A DNA stretch of 64,000 nt from an uncultured Desulfocapsa sp. GTDB taxonomy: Bacteria > Desulfobacterota > Desulfobulbia > Desulfobulbales > Desulfocapsaceae. Below are positions 43,113 to 52,828 of this stretch, in pieces. A program made the translations under genes and the position numbers. The notes under the pieces were generated by a model, which saw only the letters and a list, made by a program, of their open reading frames with translations, had not been told where the DNA came from and ran no database searches. The stretch covers positions 1-64,000 of the forward strand of contig CAMZKT010000009.1 in the NCBI GenBank assembly GCA_947311435.1, given 5' to 3'. Each line of letters begins with the position of its first letter. Positions within the stretch are counted from its first letter, which is position 1.

Positions 43113-44525
43113 TTATCGAATAACCAACATCCCCTCCCATTTCCCGCCACGATAACGCAAAGAGATTAACAGGCACAGGACAGCAATAAAGAAAACGATA
43201 CAGATCCAGGCCATATAGACGGTCATTCCCAGAAAATTAATCCCAACATACAAAGGGATCACCATACAAAAAAGCGTTGACCAGAATATCACATTCAACA
43301 AAAAACGGGTATCCCCAGCCCCTTTTAAAACAGCGGCAAAAAGCATATAAAAGACATCGAGAAAAATATAGAATGCAACCAGTTCCAGAATCACCGAAGT
43401 CATCTGTAAAATTTCTTCATAATTGCCACCCATGTCATCACCATTTATAAAGTTCGCTATTATGATTTCCGGGGCAAAGAAAAAGAGCAGACCAAGGGGC
43501 AGGGTATACAATAACAGAAGATGAATACCGCTCCATACTGCACTCCTGGCTTCTTCCGGTCTCCCTCTCCCAAGAGCCTGGCCAGTCATACTGCTGATGC
43601 CAAAAGAAAAGCCAAGAGCAGGCATAAAGGCAAGCGAACTTATGGAAATTGCAATATTGGAAGCAGCAAGGGAAACGGCTCCCATACGGCCGACAATAAG
43701 AATAAAAAAGGCAAACGCAAAAATATCGAGACTGAACTGCAGGGCACCAGGGACTCCAAAGCGAAACAGCCTGAAAAGAATGTTCCAGTCAGGCCTCATG
43801 ATCGCAAACAAACTGTATTCTCTTCTGCACGATTTACAAAAAACAGCCGGGACGAGAAAGAGCAAAATCACAGCCCACGCAATAACCGTGGCAATGGCGG
43901 CACCACGTATACCAAGTTCCGGCATTCCCCACACGCCATTAATCAGTGCATAGTTCAAAGGAACATTAACTAGCATCCCGGCTACATTTGCCAGCATTAC
44001 AGGCCTGGTCATCCCCCTGCCGGTAAAGAAGGCGGAGAAAGCCTGGATGGCAACATGAAGAACACCGCCCTGGCAGAGAATCCTGAAGTACTGTTCTTCA
44101 AGAACACGGATGGCAGGCTCATGACCCACCAATTGAAAAAGAGGGCTGCTTATGAAGAAAGCAATAAAAAGAAGAACTGCACCTGAAAACACTGTAAAGA
44201 AGAGCCCCTGCCACAACGACGATCCGACCTTATCTTGCTGCCCGGCACCATAATACTGGGCAATAAACACAGATATGTAACCGGCGATACCACCCAAAAA
44301 GCAGAGAACCAGAAAAGCGGTTACTCCTGCCGGGACAACTGCAGAGAGGGCATCCACATGATAACGAGACAGAAAAATCCTGTCGGTAAATTCCATGACA
44401 GTGGTGGCTGCCATGCCGGTAACCAAAGGAATGCAGACCCTTGAAACCTCACGATATCGACTTTTCCTACGCCAACTGTTCCATTGTCTGGGGATAAAGG
44501 AACGCATGGGGTTCACGTAAAACAT
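43113..44525 (-). CDS. MATE-family cation-coupled efflux protein
   Basis: A 470-residue membrane protein with about twelve spans in two similar halves, characteristic of the MATE (NorM/DinF) family. These export organic cations, drugs or other compounds by Na+ or H+ antiport. Family marks are the first half's TTVMEFTDRIFLSRYHVDAL and GGIAGYISVFIAQYYGAG, and the second half's FSFGISSMTGQALGRGRPEE. The substrate cannot be predicted. It follows the fatty-acid isomerase gene by about 120 bp on the same strand and may or may not share its promoter. Confidence 0.9.
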   Translation of the reverse strand: MFYVNPMRSFIPRQWNSWRRKSRYREVSRVCIPLVTGMAATTVMEFTDRIFLSRYHVDALSAVVPAGVTAFLVLCFLGGIAGYISVFIAQYYGAGQQDKVGSSLWQGLFFTVFSGAVLLFIAFFISSPLFQLVGHEPAIRVLEEQYFRILCQGGVLHVAIQAFSAFFTGRGMTRPVMLANVAGMLVNVPLNYALINGVWGMPELGIRGAAIATVIAWAVILLFLVPAVFCKSCRREYSLFAIMRPDWNILFRLFRFGVPGALQFSLDIFAFAFFILIVGRMGAVSLAASNIAISISSLAFMPALGFSFGISSMTGQALGRGRPEEARSAVWSGIHLLLLYTLPLGLLFFFAPEIIIANFINGDDMGGNYEEILQMTSVILELVAFYIFLDVFYMLFAAVLKGAGDTRFLLNVIFWSTLFCMVIPLYVGINFLGMTVYMAWICIVFFIAVLCLLISLRYRGGKWEGMLVIR

Positions 44526-44642
44526 CGAAACCCTTTTACCTGCTTCCTGAAGGTACTTTGCTCAAGTAAACCGTTCCGTCCGAGAATAATCAACACCTGA
44601 ATCCTGCCCCCCAAAAGGGAGCACGCCCAACCGATTCACCAA

Positions 44643-47027
44643 TCATGGATGGTCGGACAATGGGCTTGTAACAGCTTTATAATAATAGCGATTCAAATCC
44701 AGGAGACCCGACTGCACGGGCTGATCTGTATTGAACCGTTCCTGAAACCAGTCATAGTGTTCCCAGAAGTCTTTATTGGCCCGATTAATGCCATACTTAT
44801 TAAATCTTCTGGAGGATTCTTCCTGAGAAAGCTCTCCCAGGTTAGCCAGCAGATCGAAAAATTCCGGTAAATCATCCTGCTCAATGTCCACGAAATAATT
44901 AGGATAAGAACCATAAAATCCTTCAAGGAAATCTGCGTTATCCCGTGACGGATTAAGGCTTGATTTTTCATCAAACATAAAACGTACGTTATCATGCCAA
45001 CGATTGATAATCATTGAGACCACAGCATCAGTACCATCGTTTTTACGAATACGGATATAGACAACATTGGCATTAAAATCATTCACCAGGGAGAAAAATT
45101 CCGTCCCGGGTTGAGAAACAGACTGAAAGGCCTGGAGATAATCAGCCATCGTTTCATACGTATCCGGGAGGGGAGGATACTCATGCCCTTCCGGTAAATA
45201 GTTGACTTTATCAAAGCTGAGACCCGCCTCTGGAAGGATGCGATTATGCACCAGCTCTTCAATAAATTCCCGTTTGGGATTGTCTGTCCTGAACTCTATT
45301 TTACAGGGGAGTCCAGCATCATAATAACTGATACTTTCGGCTTTTATCCCCTTATACCAGGACTCCATCATCGGTCTTCGTTGTTCCCTGGGCATAAAAT
45401 TGAGAAAATAGCTTTCTCCCTCTTCCCGCAATCCATCCATATACAGGCGTACCGCCAATTGATGCCCAAGAGTTCCATACACATCAAACCCGGCTACAAG
45501 AGCATAGTAAATGCGCTCAAAGAGCGGATAATCTATGACCCACATTGTTCGCGGTAAATCGCCAAGTACCCCCCTATGTACCGATGCACTGTCAAAGTGC
45601 CGATAGACGGTCAATATCGGGCTATCCGTTGCCCTGTTCCCCTTCCAGACGGCATCATAGCCCTGTCCATCATAATTCAGACTCGTATAATATTGCTGCC
45701 GTGCATCATAATATCTCCATAAGGCTTTATCGTACTTGTTGCCAATGAGATCCAGCACAGGAAATTTGCTGCCTTTTTCGATGGGCATAATCAAATTGTC
45801 TTTTTGCAGTTTCAGAAACCCAGGATATTGGACACTTACATCATGATCCGGATCCAGAAAAAGAACCCAGAATTGATCCTGGATAACATTTAAAGCGATC
45901 TGTCCACGACAAACAGGCCCCCGAATAAAAGTCTTTATAATATAATGAGAGTTATCAAGAAGAAACTGGTAGCGGGAGCGCGGCGGGATTTGCTCAAAAG
46001 TTTGAAAGGGGTTGGCGCTTTGTATTGGATCGTAGCCAACACGGTGCGGTTTCTGCAACCAGTCCGGTTCGATGAACAGTTCCTTGATACGAGCCAACAT
46101 GGCATCGTCAAAGGGAAAAACCATATGGGTTTTATGAACTATGGTGGAATGGACTTTACGGAAACGATAATAAAAATTTTCCGTGCCGGGATCATCGTAG
46201 GGTCGTACCGTATCAATTAATTCAACGGGAGTCCCAGCAGGAGTTGTGGAACGAAGTAATTCATAATACTCCCTGGTATCTGTTCCAAACTTGATATGAG
46301 CGAGAAACAGGTGCTCGTAGAGATAGCGAGCCGTCATTACATACTTGGGATCCTGATTATTAAAAAAACGCTCCCATTTTACAATTTCCGCATCATCAGC
46401 CACCTTTGGTGTTGTCAATTCCTTCTGTTCGGCAAGCGACGGCCCTTTTTTTCCCTGCGCGAGCCAGCCGGCAATCAACTCAAACTCGCCCTTTTTCAAT
46501 GGAGGAAAACCAAAGGGCATCCCACGATTGGGATGTTTGGACAGGTAGCCGTCCAGTTCAATGGCTGTTTCAGAACAGGTGAGGTCACTTGCTTCCGAAT
46601 GGTACTCTCCTGTGGACTCGGGATTTTTCATCTTGTGAGCCAAAATCTGAAGCATAAGTGAATTATTCAATCCTTCAGAGGCTGTGTTGTCAACCACCGA
46701 ATGAAACCCTTTTTGCCGCCACTCTTCCGTGCTGTGCGCATCAATAAACAAACGAGTGGGGTCCATGGTGCTCAACCTGGTGGGGTTATACACTGGCTTT
46801 TTGCTTCCCCCCCGATCAAGCCCCTCATAGGAGTTTAACTTCAACTGGCAGGGAGAATTATAACAGGAATGGCACACCGCACAGCGTTTATCCAAAATGG
46901 GTTTAATTTCCTGAAGATAGTTCACCTGGTATGTGGGCAGTTGCACAGGAATCGGTGCCGGGGATTTTGGAACGCAACCGGTAAGGATAACCATCAAAAC
47001 AAAGAGTTGGATATGCAGATTTTTCAT
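44643..47027 (-). CDS. fatty acid cis/trans isomerase, periplasmic c-type heme lipoprotein
   Basis: The 794-residue protein matches the Cti family, which converts cis- to trans-unsaturated fatty acids in membrane phospholipids without hydrolysis, making the membrane more rigid under solvent or heat stress. A lipobox ILTGC gives Cys18, and a heme-binding CAVCH at 49-53 is the expected c-type heme site. The body contains family-like stretches NRGMPFGFPPLKKGEFELIA and VYRHFDSASVHRGVLGDLPR. A second pair of cysteines directly after the heme motif (CYNSPC) may form a disulfide. It ends a run of tightly spaced leftward genes that begins with a KAS III enzyme. Confidence 0.85.
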   Translation of the reverse strand: MKNLHIQLFVLMVILTGCVPKSPAPIPVQLPTYQVNYLQEIKPILDKRCAVCHSCYNSPCQLKLNSYEGLDRGGSKKPVYNPTRLSTMDPTRLFIDAHSTEEWRQKGFHSVVDNTASEGLNNSLMLQILAHKMKNPESTGEYHSEASDLTCSETAIELDGYLSKHPNRGMPFGFPPLKKGEFELIAGWLAQGKKGPSLAEQKELTTPKVADDAEIVKWERFFNNQDPKYVMTARYLYEHLFLAHIKFGTDTREYYELLRSTTPAGTPVELIDTVRPYDDPGTENFYYRFRKVHSTIVHKTHMVFPFDDAMLARIKELFIEPDWLQKPHRVGYDPIQSANPFQTFEQIPPRSRYQFLLDNSHYIIKTFIRGPVCRGQIALNVIQDQFWVLFLDPDHDVSVQYPGFLKLQKDNLIMPIEKGSKFPVLDLIGNKYDKALWRYYDARQQYYTSLNYDGQGYDAVWKGNRATDSPILTVYRHFDSASVHRGVLGDLPRTMWVIDYPLFERIYYALVAGFDVYGTLGHQLAVRLYMDGLREEGESYFLNFMPREQRRPMMESWYKGIKAESISYYDAGLPCKIEFRTDNPKREFIEELVHNRILPEAGLSFDKVNYLPEGHEYPPLPDTYETMADYLQAFQSVSQPGTEFFSLVNDFNANVVYIRIRKNDGTDAVVSMIINRWHDNVRFMFDEKSSLNPSRDNADFLEGFYGSYPNYFVDIEQDDLPEFFDLLANLGELSQEESSRRFNKYGINRANKDFWEHYDWFQERFNTDQPVQSGLLDLNRYYYKAVTSPLSDHP

Positions 47028-47075
47028 TTTTCTCTCACCAGTTACGACTTATAATGCTTCCAGCACGGCAAAGAC

Positions 47076-48494
47076 TTACTTCCGCTCAATCGGCTTCAAT
47101 AATTCTTCCTCCGGCGGAACACAGGGGAGAGGTTCACCTATATATTCTTCAATATCCATGAGGTAGAAAGAGCTCTCCTCATCGGCAAAACTGATGGAAA
47201 TACCATCCATACCTGCGCGACCAGTACGACCGATACGGTGAACATAATCTTCGGGCTCGTAGGGAAGAGTGAAATTCACCACATGACTGACACCATCAAT
47301 ATGGATACCCCGCCCGGCAACATCGGTTGCAACCATCACAGGAATTTTTCCATGACGGAAACTCTCAAGGCGTGCCGTTCGCTTCTGTTGTGGAACATCC
47401 CCGGTAAGCAGGGTACTGTTTATTCCATCCCGGCGCAGCCTGTCGTTAAGACTTTTGGCATCCCTTTTCATATTGGTAAAAACAATAACCCTTTCACAGG
47501 CATCACTCTTTATAATGTTGTATAAAACCAAATACTTTTCATCTTTTGTGAGCATATACACCACCTGTCTCACAGTTTTAACGGCAACCTGTTCAATCTC
47601 GGTTTCCACCGACACCGGATCAACACACCATTGCGATGCCAGCCGGGAAACATCCTCGGTGATTGTTGCGGAAAACATCATGGTCTGCCGTTTATCTCTA
47701 TTGGGGATCTGATGGATGATGGAGCGAACATCGGGAATAAATCCCATATCAAGCATCCTGTCCGCTTCGTCAATGACCATGATAGAAGCCTCATGAAGAC
47801 GTACAACCCGCTTACGTGAAAAGTCAAGCAGCCGTCCTGGCGTGGCCACCAGAATATCCACTGATCGGGTCTTCAAATTCTGCAACTGTCGTTCGTAACC
47901 TGTCCCCCCATATGCTTCGGCCACCCGCATGGGTACATATTTAGCAATTGCCCTGGCATCTTTGGCAATCTGAATAACAAGCTCTCTTGTTGGTGCAATA
48001 ATCAAGGCTCTGGGGGTGCCATTTTCCCGTTTTATCCGTCGCTCCTTAAGGAGACGTGCAATAATTCCAATGAGAAACACGGCACTTTTCCCGGTTCCAG
48101 TGGAAGCCTTACCAATCAGGTCTTTTCCGGCAATGACATCGGGTAATGCTTTTTTCTGAATGGGCGTGCAGTACTTAAAATTAAGATCCGCTATACCGTG
48201 CATAAGGCCAGGCGAGAGCTTGAAATCATGGAACCGTGCCACCCCTTCCTCAGGTTCCACGGGAAATTGAGAGACAGTCCATTTTGTACGTCTTGTTTTT
48301 TTCTTCTCCAAGGACTCGTCTTTTGCAGAGAGCACAACGGTTTCTTGATTTTTCTCCGCCATTTCTTCTGTGACAACTGTCCTGAGCCTCACAGGATGGC
48401 TTGTCACTGCTGATACAAGCTCGTATCGTCTTACAAGTTTAAGTCTTTTGGCTCTCGTTCTGCTTTGTTGCAGTTGAATACGTCTTTTATTCAT
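47076..48494 (-). CDS. DEAD-box RNA helicase (RhlB/RhlE-like)
   Basis: A 472-residue helicase when started at the ATG at 48494, which has GGAAG upstream; the ORF track begins at a TTG eight codons earlier. Motifs are Q (FKYCTPIQKKALP), I (ASTGTGKS), Ia (PTRELVIQIA), II (DEAD in VIDEADRMLDMG), III (SAT), V and VI (HRIGRTGRAG). The first 100 residues are basic and unique (MNKRRIQLQQSRTRAKRLKL), probably an RNA-binding extension. Such helicases unwind structured RNA in mRNA decay, ribosome assembly or cold adaptation. It lies 38 bp after the Nudix gene and 48 bp before the isomerase gene. Confidence 0.93.
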   Translation of the reverse strand: MNKRRIQLQQSRTRAKRLKLVRRYELVSAVTSHPVRLRTVVTEEMAEKNQETVVLSAKDESLEKKKTRRTKWTVSQFPVEPEEGVARFHDFKLSPGLMHGIADLNFKYCTPIQKKALPDVIAGKDLIGKASTGTGKSAVFLIGIIARLLKERRIKRENGTPRALIIAPTRELVIQIAKDARAIAKYVPMRVAEAYGGTGYERQLQNLKTRSVDILVATPGRLLDFSRKRVVRLHEASIMVIDEADRMLDMGFIPDVRSIIHQIPNRDKRQTMMFSATITEDVSRLASQWCVDPVSVETEIEQVAVKTVRQVVYMLTKDEKYLVLYNIIKSDACERVIVFTNMKRDAKSLNDRLRRDGINSTLLTGDVPQQKRTARLESFRHGKIPVMVATDVAGRGIHIDGVSHVVNFTLPYEPEDYVHRIGRTGRAGMDGISISFADEESSFYLMDIEEYIGEPLPCVPPEEELLKPIERK

Positions 48495-48532
48495 ATGCTT
48501 CCAATGCCCTGCCGTCAATAAACAACCGGGTG

Positions 48533-49042
48533 TTAAATTTCTTGTTGCCTTGCAACCTTTCTCAGTATATCAATTCCATCCGGAGTGAACTCCTCTTTTG
48601 TCGAGAGTTCAAATATATCCGCAACGGACATAAAACATCCATGGGCGACCTCCTCTTTCTGCAACTGGAACGGGCCATTGTGAACGCAGGAAAAAATTCG
48701 CCCCCACACCCGGTTATTCTCTTCTTCAAAATATTGATCAAAAAGGGGAGTAAAGAGAACAGCCGCCACCCCAAGTTCTTCAGTGAACTCCCGGGCAGCA
48801 GACTCCTCATAGGATTCCCCGGCAAGTACCACCCCTCCGGCTGCTACATCCCAGCAGGATGGATAAAGATCTTTGGTGGCTGTGCGTTTTTGGAGGTAGA
48901 GTTCTTCTCGGTCATTGAAAACCAGGATGTAGGAGGCTCGATGAATGAGCCCTTCCCGACGCATAACACGTCTTGGTAAGGCGTCTTTTTCCCGATTGTC
49001 CCTGTCAACAATTTGTACGATTTCTTCTTCCGGATTATACAT
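48533..49042 (-). CDS. Nudix hydrolase
   Basis: A 169-residue Nudix enzyme whose start at 49042 is fixed by CAGGAGG eight bases before the ATG; the ORF track starts 18 codons upstream, inside the preceding gene. The Nudix box GGVVLAGESYEESAAREFTE + ELGV is complete. The sequence around LIHRASYILVFNDREELYLQ resembles YfcD/IPP-isomerase-like Nudix proteins, which act on nucleoside diphosphate-linked or isoprenoid diphosphates. The substrate is unknown. It overlaps the YkgJ-type gene by eight bases. Confidence 0.9.
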   Translation of the reverse strand: MYNPEEEIVQIVDRDNREKDALPRRVMRREGLIHRASYILVFNDREELYLQKRTATKDLYPSCWDVAAGGVVLAGESYEESAAREFTEELGVAAVLFTPLFDQYFEEENNRVWGRIFSCVHNGPFQLQKEEVAHGCFMSVADIFELSTKEEFTPDGIDILRKVARQQEI

Positions 49043-49682
49043 GAGACGTGCCTCCTGAACGTTCACAGTGAGGAGTGGGGAGAGTCGGGGGGCCATTCAC
49101 CAGCATCTGGGCAATGGTGAGTTTTACCCGTGGATAGAGATGCGGCTTCCCTCCCAGAAGCTCTCTCTCAACCGCCACCAGACGTTGCAGAAGTGGTGTT
49201 CGTTCCACATGAGGTGCCTGGGAATCATGCACATATTTCTTTTTCACAATATCCTGACAACGAAAACAACCGGGAAAACTCAAAGTCTGCCCGTCCGGCC
49301 TCCGCATAAGCGCAGGCACCCCGTGAGTCCTGCAAACCATAAGGCGATAGGCATACAAAGAACAACGTCCCTCATCCAATATGGGGCATATCACCTGTGG
49401 ACGCTCCCCCAGGGCTTCCACCCTGGTGCACTCAAGGATATACTGTCTGGCACGTTTCAACAGCTCCTGCTGCCTGCTCTCTTCAAGCTCACGAACCCCC
49501 TGCCAGAGATAGGCCCACTCGGTGTAGGTGTGGTGGAGAAAATAGGAATCACAGCAGTTATCAGGACAGCCGTCACAACTAAAATTTAAAGCGCTGGCCA
49601 CGGCATCATAGTCGCTTGCCATTTCTTCATAAATCCTGGAAACTTCTTCGCTCAAGACCTTGGTGAGCACCACTTCTTTCAT
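49035..49682 (-). CDS. YkgJ-family cysteine-cluster protein
   Basis: A 215-residue soluble protein with the cysteine cluster CDGCPDNCC near residue 35 and further cysteines in CPILDEGRCSLYAYRLMVCR. This is the pattern of the YkgJ/UPF0153 family of predicted zinc- or iron-chelating proteins, which often sit beside flagellar, lipid or stress genes. The start is the ATG at 49682, which overlaps the stop of the previous gene as TGATG. Function is unknown beyond metal binding. Confidence 0.82.
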   Translation of the reverse strand: MKEVVLTKVLSEEVSRIYEEMASDYDAVASALNFSCDGCPDNCCDSYFLHHTYTEWAYLWQGVRELEESRQQELLKRARQYILECTRVEALGERPQVICPILDEGRCSLYAYRLMVCRTHGVPALMRRPDGQTLSFPGCFRCQDIVKKKYVHDSQAPHVERTPLLQRLVAVERELLGGKPHLYPRVKLTIAQMLVNGPPTLPTPHCERSGGTSHV

Positions 49683-50260
49683 CAATCATCCTCGCTAAAA
49701 CATTGTACCTGATAGATCTCAATATCCGGGTGGGATTCTTTCCAGGCCGATTCTGCAAGCCCGGCTTTCCGACATAAATGACCAAGAAACTGTTCAGGGT
49801 CGGGTAACTGTTCCCACACCTGCGGAAGAAAAGTAGCCCCGGCTCCATCAAGCCTGAGTATTACCCCATCGATTCCAGGACGAAGCTTCGCAATAAGATC
49901 ATCACCATTTTCATATTCCAGTGCTTGCGGTTGACTGAGTATTGAGATATCGATTCTGACATCCTTTAACTCCGTGGCAGTGAGTGGAGAAAAACGGCTG
50001 TCATGAAAGGCTGCACTTATAGCATTCCGTTGCACACCTGCCGCCACGGTTTCACTGGCCGAGAGATTACCAATACAACCGCGCAATGTCTCATTTTTCT
50101 TCAGTGTAACAAAGGTTCCACATTCAATATTAAAGGCCGGATCTGCCACATCGACACCTTCGCACACCACCCCTAAACGCTCAGCAATTGTCTGCCGTGC
50201 AAGTTGCAGTAGCATCCTGCCCTGATCATCCGTGAATACTGATTCCATTCCTCTATCCAT
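49682..50260 (-). CDS. AMMECR1-domain protein
   Basis: A 192-residue protein with the AMMECR1 fold, conserved from archaea to humans. Recognisable blocks are FVTLKKNETLRGCIGNLSAS (the LRGCIG signature), NAISAAFHDSRFSPLTATEL and GIDGVILRLDGAGATFLPQVWEQLPD. Proteins of this family are often fused or adjacent to MEMO1 or radical SAM genes and have no settled enzymatic role. The ORF track starts at a TTG; the ATG at 50260, five bases after the KAS III stop, is more likely. The adjacent downstream gene starts on its stop codon. Confidence 0.88.
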   Translation of the reverse strand: MDRGMESVFTDDQGRMLLQLARQTIAERLGVVCEGVDVADPAFNIECGTFVTLKKNETLRGCIGNLSASETVAAGVQRNAISAAFHDSRFSPLTATELKDVRIDISILSQPQALEYENGDDLIAKLRPGIDGVILRLDGAGATFLPQVWEQLPDPEQFLGHLCRKAGLAESAWKESHPDIEIYQVQCFSEDD

Positions 50261-50264
50261 AATT

Positions 50265-51308
50265 TCACAGCTTCTTCCACTCAATACCCAGCATCATACA
50301 GTTTATTCCACTGCCGATACCCAGTATGGCGGCCTTTTCACCGGGACGAAAACACTCCTGTTCCATGGCCATGGCCATAGTTATTGGTGCAGATACCGAG
50401 CCAACATTACCGAGACTTTGCAAGGTCTCAAAATTCTTTTTCTGCTCAAGCCCCAGAGTCTCAAAAAGAAGCCGTGCATGGGCTGTTCCCACCTGGTGAC
50501 AGAAGAACCTGTCGATATCATGTGCTCTCCATCCTGCAAGGGATGAAAATTTCTTCCAGGTTGAATGAGCCGTCTCAACACCCCGTATCAACAACTCTTC
50601 GGAGTTGGTATTCATAAGGGTGATTTCATCTCCACTTTGAGCCCCCTGGCAAAGATCGGAGTGCCTGGTGTTTGCCTTCCATGCCGTTTTGATGAGACGG
50701 GGTTTATTCATTTCCGGTAGAAATCTGCACATATACAGTGCCACCGATCCAGAACCAATGGTCAGGGACGCAAAGGCGGGTTTAATTTTTTTTCTGGTCA
50801 ATGTTTCATCGTCAAGCAGTGCCTGAATGGTCGATTCCACCAGTTCTTCCGCTGTTTCACCAGCTACCACCAAGCCGTTTTGTACCTGACCAAGCTCTAT
50901 CATATTAGCCAGCATCACCATGCCATCAAGAAAGCCCAGGCAGGCATTGGAAAGATCGAAAAGTAGACAGTCTTCCGATAAACCAAGCCTGTCATGAACA
51001 AAGGAAGCAGTGGCAGGTTCCATCATGTCTCGCGACACGGAACTGAAAATCAGACATTCTATTGAGGCGGGATCAAAACCACCTTTTTCAAGCACTGCCT
51101 GGCCGGCAAGTGCTGCACCCTGGCTTGGCCTGGTTCCGGCCTCCCACAAACGTCTTTCCCGAATACCACTCATCAACTCCAATCTTCCAGCGGGAAGCTT
51201 CAATCGATCATAGAGAGGAGCAAGCCGTTCCTCAATCCTGCGAGAACTCAACACACGGGGTGGCAATGAATAGGCAAATGTGTGAAGACACACCTTGGAA
51301 TAATACAT
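50265..51308 (-). CDS. 3-oxoacyl-ACP synthase III (KAS III/OleA-like)
   Basis: A thiolase-superfamily condensing enzyme of 347 residues. The nucleophile is Cys123 in LSNACLGFLDG, and the His and Asn of the active site lie in FFCHQVGTAH and SLGNVGSVSAPI. The N-terminal LKLPAGRLELMSGIRERRLW is typical of the FabH relatives grouped with OleA, some of which join two acyl chains head-to-head. Sequence alone does not decide between FabH, OleA and related enzymes. The ATG at 51308 is chosen over the earlier track start because it matches the family's N-terminus; no strong ribosome binding site is visible. It heads the run that ends with the fatty-acid isomerase. Confidence 0.85.
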   Translation of the reverse strand: MYYSKVCLHTFAYSLPPRVLSSRRIEERLAPLYDRLKLPAGRLELMSGIRERRLWEAGTRPSQGAALAGQAVLEKGGFDPASIECLIFSSVSRDMMEPATASFVHDRLGLSEDCLLFDLSNACLGFLDGMVMLANMIELGQVQNGLVVAGETAEELVESTIQALLDDETLTRKKIKPAFASLTIGSGSVALYMCRFLPEMNKPRLIKTAWKANTRHSDLCQGAQSGDEITLMNTNSEELLIRGVETAHSTWKKFSSLAGWRAHDIDRFFCHQVGTAHARLLFETLGLEQKKNFETLQSLGNVGSVSAPITMAMAMEQECFRPGEKAAILGIGSGINCMMLGIEWKKL

Positions 51309-51496
51309 AATTGTAACCGTAAGCGTTTTTTCCTGTCTTTCCTCAATATTTTCCAATCTCAATGACGGCCAATGTAGCAGGTATATCCAAGGAATACAAC
51401 ATAAGGAAGGATTTGCTTACCGCACCAAACGGAAGGTATGAGGCACTCCCTCAAACATTTACAGCTCAGTGGTATCGTAATTTTTTCTTACGAGGC

Positions 51497-51523
51497 GAAT
51501 AGTTCCAATTTTCGTAACTATTC
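51497..51523 (-). terminator. hairpin at the end of the HAD hydrolase gene
   Basis: GAATAGTT (51497-51504) and AACTATTC (51516-51523) form a perfect 8-bp stem overlapping the stop codon of the leftward HAD gene. A second small stem (CGTAATTTTTTCTTACG) follows. No run of T directly abuts the stem. Confidence 0.4.
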
Positions 51524-52718
51524 AGGCAGCGTTACTCAGGGGAATCCCTGATTCAGGTTTATGATCCTTCTTTTGCTGTTTCCTCTCGAGGGTATCTCTA
51601 TGGGGACGGAAACACCCTGTTTCCTTGTCCAACCCTTGGAGAAGAAACCGTGGATCATTATATAAGGTGGAAATCAAACCAGATTTGTTGTGATTTATGA
51701 TAAGGCGGGCGGTGGCCATGGGGATGGTTAGCAGTTCAAAATCCGTAACGGCATCTCCTGCAACCAGAATGGGTAAGGCCTCAATATGGCTGTTTACAAC
51801 CTGTACCTTTCCTTCCCGGTACGTCACCGGATATTCCTCCACAGGGTCTGTCGTGAAGATATTTTCTTCTGAGAGTTTAAGACGAATCCCATAAATATCA
51901 TCCCATTGCACTGGTAACTCAAAAAACAGTGCCGTAGTCTTAACAATCCATTCATGGCTTGCAGAAACAATGCAGCACCGAACACCAACGCTTCTCAGTT
52001 GCTTCATCAAGTCAAAGATTTCATCATGCACTCTCAAGCCTCCTGCATGGCAAACTTCAATCTTCCCCAGAGACTCACAACACTGCACAGTTCTTTTTGT
52101 TGTAACAATAGGTTCATAGAGAACCGACATTAGGGCTTTGCAGGTGATATTTTCAACTTCCTCAGTACTGTAACCAGCAAGGAGTTTTGCCAAAAAAGAA
52201 AGCGAATGGCGTGGGTTTGCGCCCTGATTTTTCGATATTTCAGTACAATACCAGAAAAACAGAGCTTCAAACTCGAGGTGTGCAGCCTCCTGCAAGACAA
52301 GAGTGTGATGATTCGATTGCAGATACGGCCATAGATTTTGATACAGTGAAACAATACGGTTTTTGACCTGCAAAAATGACTTGCCACCTATACAGTCAAT
52401 ATTCTCCGGAAAAAGTTTTTCTAACTGCACAGGAGAAAGACGAAAACGCAACTTTGAAAGTTGGTATCGAAAAACGGCTTTACCGACATCACGGTAAATA
52501 CAGGTATTATCAAAATCAAAAACAGCAACCATGGAATCAGTCTCAGGAACACTTTTCAGGTGCATGAGCCAACTATGTAAAAATTTGTGGATCGTTGGAG
52601 ACCACTTCCCATGAGCAAGGGAGAGTGGATGCGATTCCGGATCAGTAGCGACCGAAACTTTCCTTTTATCGACGTGATTATCAGCAACAGAGGAATTAGA
52701 TTTTAACATGTCACCCAT
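51522..52718 (-). CDS. HAD-superfamily hydrolase (phosphoserine-phosphatase-like)
   Basis: A 398-residue HAD phosphatase. Motif I is DFDNT at 68-72 with the second acidic residue two positions on, motif II is Ser in CIVSASHEW, and motif III GDAVTDFELL near the C-terminus. The long helical cap between motifs I and II (residues about 90-250) resembles the phosphoserine phosphatase/phosphoethanolamine branch. About 60 residues precede motif I with no recognised domain. The likely role is dephosphorylation of a small metabolite. The start may be the ATG three codons in (52709). Confidence 0.78.
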   Translation of the reverse strand: MGDMLKSNSSVADNHVDKRKVSVATDPESHPLSLAHGKWSPTIHKFLHSWLMHLKSVPETDSMVAVFDFDNTCIYRDVGKAVFRYQLSKLRFRLSPVQLEKLFPENIDCIGGKSFLQVKNRIVSLYQNLWPYLQSNHHTLVLQEAAHLEFEALFFWYCTEISKNQGANPRHSLSFLAKLLAGYSTEEVENITCKALMSVLYEPIVTTKRTVQCCESLGKIEVCHAGGLRVHDEIFDLMKQLRSVGVRCCIVSASHEWIVKTTALFFELPVQWDDIYGIRLKLSEENIFTTDPVEEYPVTYREGKVQVVNSHIEALPILVAGDAVTDFELLTIPMATARLIINHNKSGLISTLYNDPRFLLQGLDKETGCFRPHRDTLERKQQKKDHKPESGIPLSNAA

Positions 52719-52737
52719 AAGTTGAAAGAGATTATAC

Positions 52738-52760
52738 CTAAATCCTGCACTTCAGAAAAT
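52738..52760. repeat. second copy of the 23-bp repeat
   Basis: Identical to 678-700 over 23 bases (CTAAATCCTGCACTTCAGAA plus AAT). Unlike the first copy, no inverted arm is seen nearby. It lies between the HAD gene start and the small membrane peptide gene. Confidence 0.6.
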
Positions 52761-52828
52761 AAATAAACAGCTCCTCACTCTGAACAGCCATTAATGAAGA
52801 AATTTGATCTGCAAATCTGCCCCAATTT

